DNA of 30,909 nucleotides from an uncultured bacterium (GTDB lineage Bacteria > Bacillota > Clostridia > Lachnospirales > Lachnospiraceae). Below are positions 20,608 through 28,231 of the stretch, piece after piece (the stretch's first letter is position 1; each line of letters opens with the position of its first letter). Below the pieces are notes generated by a model. It had not been told where the DNA came from. It saw nothing but the letters and a program-made list of their open reading frames with translations, and searched no databases. The translations under genes and the position numbers were made by a program. The stretch covers positions 1 to 30,909 of the forward strand of contig CAJMON010000035.1 of the NCBI GenBank assembly GCA_905214955.1. Reading direction: 5' to 3'.

Positions 20608-21963
20608 CACCAGGACAAATCCAAGAACGCATTTGATCCAGTCGCCCACCTGAACCAGTGCAAAAATGGCCACCACATACAGATCGGTGTACCGGCTTAA
20701 GAAAAAGGCAATGGGAACGCTTACCACCCAGATGAAAACACTGTCAAATAAAAAGGTAATGATGGTCTTTCCACCAGAACGTAAGGTAAAATAAGCAGCG
20801 TGGAGGAAAGCATTCTGAGGCATAAACAGTGCCTGCACCATAATAAAGCGGGTGGCCAGGACACGGGCCTCCTCTGAGGTATTGTACAGCCGTGGAAACA
20901 GAGGGGAAAAGGCCAGCATTCCAAGAGCAACCAGGGTGCAGCAGAAAACAGAGAATGCGATCATCTTGTTGTCGGTATCTCTGGCTTCTTTCATTTTTCC
21001 GGCACCAAGAAGCTGTCCTACAATGATGGCAACGGAATCTCCCAGGGCAATAAACACCACATTGAAGACATTGTTTAAGGTGTTGGAAATGTTCTGGGCT
21101 GCCACCACATTTAATCCCCGGATGGAATAGCACTGGGTGAGCATGGCCATGGCAGCTGCCCACAAGGTTTCATTAAACAGCAGAGGGGCGCCTTTTATGA
21201 AAAATTTCTTTACCAGGTCAGAAGGAATTTTTAACGTGGTGTACAGGCCTTCAATGTAAGAATTTTTTTCCTTGTGCCGGTGGGTCCATGAAACCACGAT
21301 ACAGACTTCCACATAGCGGGAGAGTACGGTGGCAATGGCGGCGCCTGCCACACCCATTTTTGGAAAGCCAAACTTTCCGTAGATCAGCAGGTAATTAAAG
21401 ATAAGATTGACAAGCACGGCGGTGATACCGGCTTTCATGGGAACAACGGTTTCGCCACATTCCCGGAGAGTACTAGCATAAACCTGAAGCACCATAAAGG
21501 CAGGAAGGCCAAGAAGCATAATGTACAGATACCTGGTGCCGCTTGAAAGGGCAGTGCTTAAATCGCCTCCGTTGCTGTCTCCATTTAGATAAAGCTGGAT
21601 CAGATTTCCTCCGGCAAAGAGAAAAATCCCAATGGCCAGAATGGTTAAAATCAGTCCCATCCAGATCTTATAGCGGAAGGTATGCCGGATTCCCTCCGCA
21701 TCTTCCTGGCCAAAATACTGTGCAGTAAAAATCCCGGCGCCAGATAAGCCGCCGAAAATACACAGGTTGTAGACAAAAATCAGCTGGTTGACAATGGCAA
21801 CGCCGGACATCTGCTCGGTTCCTACCTGACCAACCATGATATTGTCCAGCATACTGACAAAGTTGGTGATTCCGTTTTGAATCATGATGGGGACGGCAAT
21901 GGCTAACACCATGCGGTAAAACGCTTTGTCCCCAATAAATTTTCTGCGTAAACTCCCAGTCAT
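20566..21963 (-). CDS. MATE-family efflux transporter
   Basis: A 465-residue multidrug and toxic compound extrusion (MATE/MatE) protein with about 12 membrane helices in two six-helix halves. Typical features are the N-terminal PIMIQNGITNFVSMLDNIMVGQVG, NLIFNYLLIYGKFGFPKMGVAGAAIAT at the end of the first half, and the matching ISNTLNNVFNVVFIALGDSVAIIVGQLLGAG of the second half. These proteins export cationic drugs or metabolites with Na+ or H+. The start is ATG 21963, which has GAGGAGG five bases before it; an upstream frame extension to 22068 overlaps the promoter. The gene is reversed between spoIIP and lepA, which are usually adjacent. The substrate is unknown. Confidence 0.93.
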   Translation of the reverse strand: MTGSLRRKFIGDKAFYRMVLAIAVPIMIQNGITNFVSMLDNIMVGQVGTEQMSGVAIVNQLIFVYNLCIFGGLSGAGIFTAQYFGQEDAEGIRHTFRYKIWMGLILTILAIGIFLFAGGNLIQLYLNGDSNGGDLSTALSSGTRYLYIMLLGLPAFMVLQVYASTLRECGETVVPMKAGITAVLVNLIFNYLLIYGKFGFPKMGVAGAAIATVLSRYVEVCIVVSWTHRHKEKNSYIEGLYTTLKIPSDLVKKFFIKGAPLLFNETLWAAAMAMLTQCYSIRGLNVVAAQNISNTLNNVFNVVFIALGDSVAIIVGQLLGAGKMKEARDTDNKMIAFSVFCCTLVALGMLAFSPLFPRLYNTSEEARVLATRFIMVQALFMPQNAFLHAAYFTLRSGGKTIITFLFDSVFIWVVSVPIAFFLSRYTDLYVVAIFALVQVGDWIKCVLGFVLVKKGVWMQNIVARR

Positions 21964-22011
21964 AAGTACCTCCTCAAATCGTTTCTTTTGTGCGTGATGA
22001 CAAACAATTCC

Positions 22012-22040
22012 ACTATAACAGATTCTGGAGAAGCTGGCAA
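22012..22040 (-). promoter_or_regulatory. MATE gene promoter
   Basis: On the reverse strand: TTGCCA (22040-22035), 17 bases, TATAGT (22017-22012). The leader is about 40 nt. Confidence 0.75.
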
Positions 22041-22061
22041 GTATGCAGATGCAATCGGGTC

Positions 22062-22091
22062 TTGCCACAAAGGCAGAAGATGTGGTACACT
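22062..22091 (+). promoter_or_regulatory. lepA promoter
   Basis: TTGCCA (22062-22067), 18 bases, TACACT (22086-22091) with TGG just before it (extended -10). It is back to back with the MATE promoter, 22 bases away. Confidence 0.6.
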
Positions 22092-22134
22092 AAATGCCGA
22101 GAAACAGCCTTGTAATAGGATAGGAGGAGCAGAC

Positions 22135-23946
22135 GTGGCAATAGACCAAAGCAAAATCCGCAATTTCTGTATTATTGCGCATATCGACCATGGAAAATCC
22201 ACACTGGCAGACCGGATCATTGAGATGACCGGTCTGCTGACCAGCCGTGAGATGCAGGACCAGGTGCTGGACAATATGGATCTTGAGAGAGAACGTGGAA
22301 TTACCATCAAATCCCAGGCCGTGCGTATTGTATATAAAGCAGAAGATGGAGAAGAATATATTTTTAACCTGATTGATACCCCGGGGCATGTAGACTTCAA
22401 TTACGAAGTATCCCGAAGCCTGGCAGCCTGTGACGGCGCCATTCTGGTGGTAGATGCAGCCCAGGGCATTGAGGCTCAGACACTGGCAAATGTGTATCTG
22501 GCACTGGACCATGATCTGGATGTAATGCCAGTGATCAACAAGATCGACCTGCCAAGCGCAGATCCAGAGCGGGTCATCAATGAGATCGAAGATGTGATCG
22601 GACTGGAGGCCCATGATGCGCCTCTGATTTCAGCAAAGACCGGACTGAATGTAGAGCAGGTGCTGGAGCAGATCGTGAGCAAAATCCCGGCTCCAGGCGG
22701 AGATCCTTCTGCCCCCATGCAGGCCCTGATTTTCGATTCTCTGTATGATTCCTATAAAGGAGTCATTATTTTCGTGCGTATGATGGAAGGTACTGTGAGA
22801 AAAGGCACCAAGATCCGCATGATGGCAACAGGAGCCGAAGAAGATGTGGTGGAAGTGGGATATTTTGGCGCAGGCCAGTTTATTCCCTGTGACGAATTAA
22901 GCGCCGGTATGGTAGGCTATATCACAGCCAGCTTAAAAAATGTGAAAGAGACCCGGGTAGGTGACACGGTTACCGATGCGGACAGGCCTTGCGAAAAGCC
23001 TCTGCCTGGTTACAAAAAAGTCAATCCTATGGTGTACTGCGGCATGTACCCTGCAGATGGTGCCAAGTATCCGGATCTGCGGGATGCCTTAGAAAAGCTT
23101 CAGCTAAATGATGCGTCCCTGCAGTTTGAGCCGGAGACCTCTATTGCACTGGGATTTGGTTTCCGATGCGGTTTCCTTGGACTGCTTCATCTGGAAGTGA
23201 TCCAGGAGCGTCTGGAGAGAGAGTACAATCTGGACATTGTCACCACAGCTCCTGGCGTTGTCTACCATATTTATAAGACAAACGGAGAAATGATCGAGCT
23301 GACCAACCCATCCAACCTGCCGGATCCCACCGAGATCGAATACATGGAAGAGCCGGTGGTGTCTGCGGAAATTATGGTGACTACCGAGTACATCGGCTCC
23401 ATCATGCAGCTGTGCGAGGAGCGAAGAGGCGAATACCTGGGCATGGAATACATGGAGTCCACCAGAGCTCTTTTAAAATACAACCTTCCGTTAAATGAGA
23501 TCATCTATGATTTCTTTGATGCGCTAAAGTCCCGCTCCAGAGGATATGCTTCCTTTGATTATGAGATGAAGGGCTACCAGAGATCTGAGCTCGTAAAACT
23601 GGATATCTTAGTAAATAAAGAAGAAGTGGATGCCCTGTCCTTTATCGTTCCGGCAGCGACCGCCTATGAGCGCGGAAGGAAGATGTGCGAGAAACTGAAA
23701 GATGAAATTCCAAGACAGCTCTTTGAGATCCCCATTCAGGCTGCGGTGGGAAGCAAGATCATTGCCAGAGAGACCGTCAAAGCCATGCGAAAAGATGTGT
23801 TAGCCAAGTGCTATGGCGGTGATATCAGCCGCAAGAAGAAGCTTCTGGAAAAACAGAAAGAAGGAAAGAAGCGGATGCGCCAGGTTGGAAATGTGGAAAT
23901 TCCGCAGAAAGCATTTATGAGTGTACTGAAACTGGATGATAATTGA
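22135..23946 (+). CDS. lepA: Elongation factor 4 (LepA GTPase)
   Basis: LepA/EF4 is a translational GTPase that acts on the ribosome, with proposed roles in back-translocation and subunit assembly. The 603-residue protein has the G1 motif AHIDHGKST (residues 15-23), ERGITIK, G3 DTPGHVDF and G4 NKIDLP, then EF-G-like domains and the LepA-specific C-terminal domain, with the end KKRMRQVGNVEIPQKAF. Initiation is at GTG 22135, which follows AGGAGG by 7 bases and gives the normal MAIDQSKIRNFCIIAH start; the longer frame to 21988 crosses the promoters. In Bacillus lepA is followed by hemW (hemN-like); that gene is not present here. Confidence 0.97.
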   Translation: MAIDQSKIRNFCIIAHIDHGKSTLADRIIEMTGLLTSREMQDQVLDNMDLERERGITIKSQAVRIVYKAEDGEEYIFNLIDTPGHVDFNYEVSRSLAACDGAILVVDAAQGIEAQTLANVYLALDHDLDVMPVINKIDLPSADPERVINEIEDVIGLEAHDAPLISAKTGLNVEQVLEQIVSKIPAPGGDPSAPMQALIFDSLYDSYKGVIIFVRMMEGTVRKGTKIRMMATGAEEDVVEVGYFGAGQFIPCDELSAGMVGYITASLKNVKETRVGDTVTDADRPCEKPLPGYKKVNPMVYCGMYPADGAKYPDLRDALEKLQLNDASLQFEPETSIALGFGFRCGFLGLLHLEVIQERLEREYNLDIVTTAPGVVYHIYKTNGEMIELTNPSNLPDPTEIEYMEEPVVSAEIMVTTEYIGSIMQLCEERRGEYLGMEYMESTRALLKYNLPLNEIIYDFFDALKSRSRGYASFDYEMKGYQRSELVKLDILVNKEEVDALSFIVPAATAYERGRKMCEKLKDEIPRQLFEIPIQAAVGSKIIARETVKAMRKDVLAKCYGGDISRKKKLLEKQKEGKKRMRQVGNVEIPQKAFMSVLKLDDN

Positions 23947-24012
23947 CAGAAAAATTGCATAAATCAGTAAAAAAACAGACAGCTGAAAGATTTCCATTTG
24001 AACAAAAGTAGA

Positions 24013-24041
24013 TTGAAATATTGGGAAAAATGTAGTAAAAT
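24013..24041 (+). promoter_or_regulatory. Promoter of the unknown membrane protein gene
   Basis: TTGAAA (24013-24018), 17 bases, TAAAAT (24036-24041). Transcription would begin near 24048. Confidence 0.65.
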
Positions 24042-24059
24042 ATGATGAAACATAGGAGC

Positions 24060-24078
24060 GGCGGGGTATTTCCCCGCC
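24060..24078 (+). promoter_or_regulatory. GC-rich hairpin near the 5' end of the message
   Basis: GGCGGGG (24060-24066) and CCCCGCC (24072-24078) make a perfect 7-bp stem with a 5-base loop, followed by ATTCTTT. If transcription starts near 24048 it is only 12 bases into the transcript. It could stabilise the 5' end or end readthrough from lepA, which has no other obvious terminator. Confidence 0.55.
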
Positions 24079-24111
24079 ATTCTTTAACTATGAAAAATGA
24101 AAAGGAAGCTT

Positions 24112-24660
24112 ATGAGTGAAAAAAAGCGCCGGGAGCGTCATCCCCACGTAAAATATATTGAAAAAGACAAAAATGGGAAATATGTCTATAAAGGCACATG
24201 GTATTTTTTTGACGGCAGTGAAAAGGAAAGAAAAATGAAAAATGGAAAGCTTTGGGCGTTGTGTTGTGCTGCTTTGTGTGTTATAGTAGTATGTGGGTTT
24301 TTGCCGGTGCCAGGCATGAACAACACCATCTATCTTCTTCTGCCTTATATGGTGGAACTTCCAGCAGGAGTATATGTTTGCTGGAAGCAGGGAAGACTGA
24401 TGCTGAATAAAGACCCCCTGCGGGAATATGTCTATGAAGATCTTATCGAAAAAATCCCCATGGGAGCGGTGATTGTTTTGGCTGCCGCAGCCATCCTTGC
24501 AGCGGGGGAGATTGTATTTCTGATTTTAAACGGTGCAGGAGGACGTCCAGGATATGCAGCCGCATTTATTATTCTGCAGGCAGCCTGTGCGGCATCTGCT
24601 TACAGTATAGGGCGGATTTTCAAGACCATGCATTGGAAAGAGGGTTCCAAAGAGACCTGA
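24112..24660 (+). CDS. Four-helix membrane protein of unknown function
   Basis: I do not recognise a family. The 182-residue protein begins with a very basic cytoplasmic segment (MSEKKRRERHPHVKY), then KGTWYFFDG, then four hydrophobic segments: around residues 44-64 (LWALCCAALCVIVVCGFLPV), 70-90, 115-138 (MGAVIVLAAAAILAAGEIVF) and 145-165. ATG 24112 is preceded by AAGGAAG; an earlier ATG at 24097 has no ribosome site. It has its own promoter and lies just upstream of the oligopeptide ABC transporter, separated by strong hairpins. A role with that transporter is possible but is not shown by the sequence. Confidence 0.75.
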   Translation: MSEKKRRERHPHVKYIEKDKNGKYVYKGTWYFFDGSEKERKMKNGKLWALCCAALCVIVVCGFLPVPGMNNTIYLLLPYMVELPAGVYVCWKQGRLMLNKDPLREYVYEDLIEKIPMGAVIVLAAAAILAAGEIVFLILNGAGGRPGYAAAFIILQAACAASAYSIGRIFKTMHWKEGSKET

Positions 24661-24663
24661 GAC

Positions 24664-24704
24664 GACAGGGGTACCCCTGTCTGTGGATGTAAGATACATC
24701 CACA
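24664..24704 (+). terminator. Two tandem perfect hairpins
   Basis: GACAGGGG-TACC-CCTGTC is an exact 18-base palindrome (24664-24681). It is followed immediately by TGTGGATGTA-AGA-TACATCCACA (24682-24704), a perfect 10-bp stem with a 3-base loop. No T-run follows either one. They could terminate the upstream transcript or protect RNA ends. Confidence 0.6.
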
Positions 24705-24724
24705 GATAAAGAATTAGTCATATG

Positions 24725-24762
24725 TTATGAGTTCGAGGCGGACTTGTCCGCTTTGTTCATAA
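24725..24762 (+). promoter_or_regulatory. Hairpin just before the oppA ribosome site
   Basis: TTATGA (24725-24730) pairs with TCATAA (24757-24762), and GCGGAC (24738-24743) pairs with GTCCGC (24746-24751) around a TT loop. The AGGAGG of oppA begins 7 bases after it. It may shield the mRNA or tune translation. Confidence 0.5.
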
Positions 24763-24783
24763 ACAAAAAAGGAGGATATGAAA

Positions 24784-27063
24784 ATGATGAATGCAAAATG
24801 GAGAAAAAATTTTGCACTGCTTCTTTCCACAGCCATGTGCCTGTCCATGACAGCCGGCGCTTATGCGGAAGAAGCTGCGGAAACAGCGTCTGAAACCGCT
24901 GCGGAAGCCACCGCAGAAGCTGGAGAAAAAACACTGGTAGCTTCTGACAACCACTATGAGGGTAAGTTCTCACCATTCTTTGTTCAGTCCGCTGAAGATC
25001 AGCACATCGTCGATCTGACCCAGATCGGCCTGGTAAACACAGACCGTGTGGGAGCACTGGTGGAAAAAGGAATCGAAGGCGAGACCCGTTCCTACAATGG
25101 TACCGACTACACCTACAACGGACCTGCTGATATGGAGGTTACTGAAAACGAAGACGGTACGGTATACTATGATTTCACCCTGAGAGATGATCTGGTATTC
25201 TCTGATGGAACACCCATTGACATTGATGACGTCATCTTTTCTATGTATGTACTGAGTGACCCGACTTACGATGGTTCCAGTACCCTGTACAGTCAGCCGA
25301 TCCTTGGTATGGAAGAGTACCGTTCTGGTATGTCTACCCTGTCTGTTCTGCTTGCAGCAGCCGGAGAGGACAATACGGATTATACTTACTGGACCGAAGA
25401 TCAGCAGAAAGCATTCTGGGATGCAGTCAATGACGGCGGCGTAAAATTTGCTCAGGAAATCGTAGATTACATGGTCGCTAACGGCGGAGTCGAGGAAGGC
25501 GATGTTGTATCAGCAGCAGCCGGATGGGGCTTTGAACTTCCAGAAGGCGCAGATGCAAAAGCTTTCTTCCTGGCAATCGGTGATCAGTACGGATGGAACT
25601 TCAGCTCTATGGAAGCTGAGACCGCTGGCACTGCTTTGGCAGACCTGATTCCGGAAGATGTTTACAACTATCCTACCGTTGGTGTAGAGACAGGTGATTC
25701 TGCAGATTATATCGAAGGTATCCAGAAAACCGGGGATTACTCCATGCGTGTAGTAGCTACCGAGATCGCAGCAAACATGGGTTATCAGCTGGCAGTTACC
25801 ATTGCTCCGCTGCATTATTATGGAGATGAGTCTCAGTACGATTATGACAATCACAAATTCGGATTCGAAAAAGGTGACCTGTCTGGCATTCGTTCCAAGA
25901 CAACCCAGCCTTTAGGCGCTGGTCCTTACACCTTCAAGGAGTACTCCAACGGTACCGTTTATCTGGTAGCAAACCCGAACTACTACAACGGCGAACCGAA
26001 GACCAAGTACCTAAACTTCCTGGAAACTCTGGAAGATGACAAGACCACTGGTGTAGAAGCAGGTACGATTGATATCGGTGATCCTTCCTACTCCAGCGAG
26101 ATCCGTGCACAGATCACAGAGTACAACGGCGGTGACGACAGCCTGGATGGAAAAGACATCAGCATCCGTCTTTACAACTTCCGCGGTTATGGCTATATTG
26201 CCATGAGTGCAGACAATGTGAAAGTGGGAGACGATCCTGCATCTGAGGAGTCCAAGAACCTTCGTAAAGCCATCGCTACCGTACTGGCAGCATACCGTGA
26301 CGAGTCCATTGACTCTTACTACGGAGATACTGCTTCTGTTATCAACTATCCGATCTCCAGTACTTCCTGGGCAGCTCCGCAGGTAACAGACGATGGATAT
26401 CAGGTAGCTTACTCTACTGACGTAGACGGAAATGCCATTTACACCGAAGGCATGACTGCAGAAGACAAATATGCAGCAGCTCTTCAGGCAGCACTGGGAT
26501 ACTTTGAGGCAGCAGGCTACACCGTAGAAGACGGAAAACTGACTGCAGCTCCTGAAGGTGCAAAACTGAATTACCAGGTAAACATCGGTGCAAACGGAAA
26601 CGGAGACCATCCGTCCTTCCTGCTTCTGAAAAATGCATCCGAAGCTCTGGCAACCATTGGATTTACCCTGAATGTAAACGACATTGCTACCGCATCTGAA
26701 CTGTACCAGTCCTATCAGTCTGGCGTTGCTGAAATGTGGGTAGCTGCATGGCAGTCCACTCCGGACCCGGATATGTATCAGGTATACTCCAGCAAGGGAA
26801 CCACAAACTACTACAAGATCAACGATCCGGATCTGGATGAACTGATCGTTGCAGCACGTATGTCCACAGACCAGACTTACCGCAAAGGTCTTTATAAGGC
26901 AGCTATGGACGTTGTTCTGGACTGGGCAGTGGAAGTTCCGGTATACCAGAGATGCGAATGCTACATCTTCTCTACCGAGCGTGTTAACATGAGCACAGTT
27001 ACTCCGGATATGACTCCGTACTGGAGCTGGATGTCTGAAGTACAAACTCTGGAAATGAACTAA
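24784..27063 (+). CDS. oppA: Oligopeptide-type ABC transporter substrate-binding protein (SBP family 5)
   Basis: The 759-residue protein is a family-5 extracellular binding protein (SBP_bac_5). It has a Sec signal peptide (KWRKNFALLLSTAMCLSMTAG) with likely cleavage after A28 (AYA/EE), then an Ala/Glu/Thr-rich spacer. Core motifs include LVFSDGTPIDIDDVIFSMY (residues 138-155), PLGAGPYTFKEY and the C-terminal WVAAWQSTPDPDMYQVYSS. It is longer than usual (about 540-600), mainly through an extra segment around residues 183-308. There is no lipobox cysteine, which Gram-positive binding proteins normally need for anchoring. AGGAGG lies 8 bases before ATG 24784; ATG 24778 would be only 2 bases away and is less likely. 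Codon use is more biased than that of its neighbours, a sign of high expression. The ligand is unknown; opp symbol by family. Confidence 0.85.
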   Translation: MMNAKWRKNFALLLSTAMCLSMTAGAYAEEAAETASETAAEATAEAGEKTLVASDNHYEGKFSPFFVQSAEDQHIVDLTQIGLVNTDRVGALVEKGIEGETRSYNGTDYTYNGPADMEVTENEDGTVYYDFTLRDDLVFSDGTPIDIDDVIFSMYVLSDPTYDGSSTLYSQPILGMEEYRSGMSTLSVLLAAAGEDNTDYTYWTEDQQKAFWDAVNDGGVKFAQEIVDYMVANGGVEEGDVVSAAAGWGFELPEGADAKAFFLAIGDQYGWNFSSMEAETAGTALADLIPEDVYNYPTVGVETGDSADYIEGIQKTGDYSMRVVATEIAANMGYQLAVTIAPLHYYGDESQYDYDNHKFGFEKGDLSGIRSKTTQPLGAGPYTFKEYSNGTVYLVANPNYYNGEPKTKYLNFLETLEDDKTTGVEAGTIDIGDPSYSSEIRAQITEYNGGDDSLDGKDISIRLYNFRGYGYIAMSADNVKVGDDPASEESKNLRKAIATVLAAYRDESIDSYYGDTASVINYPISSTSWAAPQVTDDGYQVAYSTDVDGNAIYTEGMTAEDKYAAALQAALGYFEAAGYTVEDGKLTAAPEGAKLNYQVNIGANGNGDHPSFLLLKNASEALATIGFTLNVNDIATASELYQSYQSGVAEMWVAAWQSTPDPDMYQVYSSKGTTNYYKINDPDLDELIVAARMSTDQTYRKGLYKAAMDVVLDWAVEVPVYQRCECYIFSTERVNMSTVTPDMTPYWSWMSEVQTLEMN

Positions 27064-27088
27064 TCCGGTCTTCAGTTTGAAAAGGCAG

Positions 27089-27110
27089 GCGGGGGAGGAT
27101 TCTCCCCCGC
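27089..27110 (+). terminator. Intercistronic GC-rich hairpin after oppA
   Basis: GCGGGGGAG (27089-27097) and CTCCCCCGC (27102-27110) form a perfect 9-bp stem with a 4-base loop, then TTTATG. The short T-run suggests partial termination or mRNA protection, which would allow more binding protein than permease to be made. Confidence 0.7.
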
Positions 27111-27230
27111 TTTATGCGGCGGTGTTGCATGTCGAGGAGCGGCCTGGCAGTTTCAAAGAGAAAGAGAGACTGCAAAGCAGCTGCTGGATGTGCAGCATAC
27201 CATACAAAAAAAGGATAAAGGAGGATTTCC

Positions 27231-28217
27231 GTGAAGAAATTCGTAGTCAAAAGAGTCTGTCTGTCAGTTCTGATCCTCTTTTGCGTAACATTTATTATCT
27301 ATGGCCTGATGCGCTGTCTTCCCGGCTCTTTTGTAGAGAATATGGCGATGACGCTTTCCCAGGCACCTGGCGCAAAGAGTTTCGATGAATGGATGAAGCA
27401 GTTAAATGAAGCATATGGCCTGGATCAGGGCATCCTGCCGGGATACATTACCTGGCTGGGAGACGCTGTACGTGGAAATTTTGGGGACAGCTGGAAATAT
27501 TCCGTGCCGGTTCTTCAGAAATTTAACGAAGTCATTGGCCTGTCTGTGGTAATGGGAGCCATTTCTTTTGTTCTGGAGCTGGTGATTGCCATTCCTCTTG
27601 GAATCGTGGCAGCAACCAAACAGTATTCCAAGGCAGACTATATCATCACCACCCTGGCACTGGCAGGTATCTCTCTGCCGACCTTCTTCTTTGCCACTCT
27701 GTTAAAACTGGTATTTTCTGTAAAACTGGGCTGGTTTGATCTGTATGGACTGGTGGGAAGAAATTATGGAACTCTGGATGCCATGGGAAAATTCTGGGAT
27801 ATGGCCCATCATCTGGTGCTGCCCATTGCTACCCTGGTGATTGTATCCGTAGGTTCTCTGATGAGATATACCCGTACCAACATGCTGGAAGTGTTAAATG
27901 CAGATTATATCCGGACCGCCCGGGCAAAAGGTCTGTCTGAAAAGCGTGTCATCTATCATCACGCATTCCGCAATACCCTGATTCCGCTGGTTACCATCGT
28001 AGGCGGATCTCTGCCGGGCCTGTTTTCCGGAGCCCTGATTACAGAAACCCTGTTTTCCATTCCGGGTATTGGGTATACTTCTTATCAGGCTATGGTAAGC
28101 GGAGATATTCCATTCTCCATGTTTTATATGACATTTCTTGCTATTTTGACCCTTGCCAGCAACCTGCTGTCGGATATTTTGTATGCAGTGGTTGACCCAA
28201 GAGTACGTATTTCTTAA
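27231..28217 (+). CDS. oppB: ABC transporter permease, OppB/DppB type
   Basis: A 328-residue inner-membrane permease with six helices (BPD_transp_1). It has the N-terminal RVCLSVLILFCVTFIIYGLM segment, the DppB-like LNEAYGLDQGILPGYITWLG, and the EAA loop DYIRTARAKGLSEKRVIYHHA, which docks on the ATPase. It ends LLSDILYAVVDPRVRIS as usual. Initiation is at GTG 27231 with AGGAGG 6 bases upstream. The gap to oppC is 14 bases. A stretch of about 120 bases with no gene precedes it (27111-27230). Confidence 0.94.
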   Translation: MKKFVVKRVCLSVLILFCVTFIIYGLMRCLPGSFVENMAMTLSQAPGAKSFDEWMKQLNEAYGLDQGILPGYITWLGDAVRGNFGDSWKYSVPVLQKFNEVIGLSVVMGAISFVLELVIAIPLGIVAATKQYSKADYIITTLALAGISLPTFFFATLLKLVFSVKLGWFDLYGLVGRNYGTLDAMGKFWDMAHHLVLPIATLVIVSVGSLMRYTRTNMLEVLNADYIRTARAKGLSEKRVIYHHAFRNTLIPLVTIVGGSLPGLFSGALITETLFSIPGIGYTSYQAMVSGDIPFSMFYMTFLAILTLASNLLSDILYAVVDPRVRIS

Positions 28218-28231
28218 GAAGGAGGATTCTC

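Noticed and set aside
26011..27045. 344-residue reverse-strand frame inside oppA
   Set aside because: The opposite strand codes for a well-conserved binding protein, and the reverse frame has no initiation signals.
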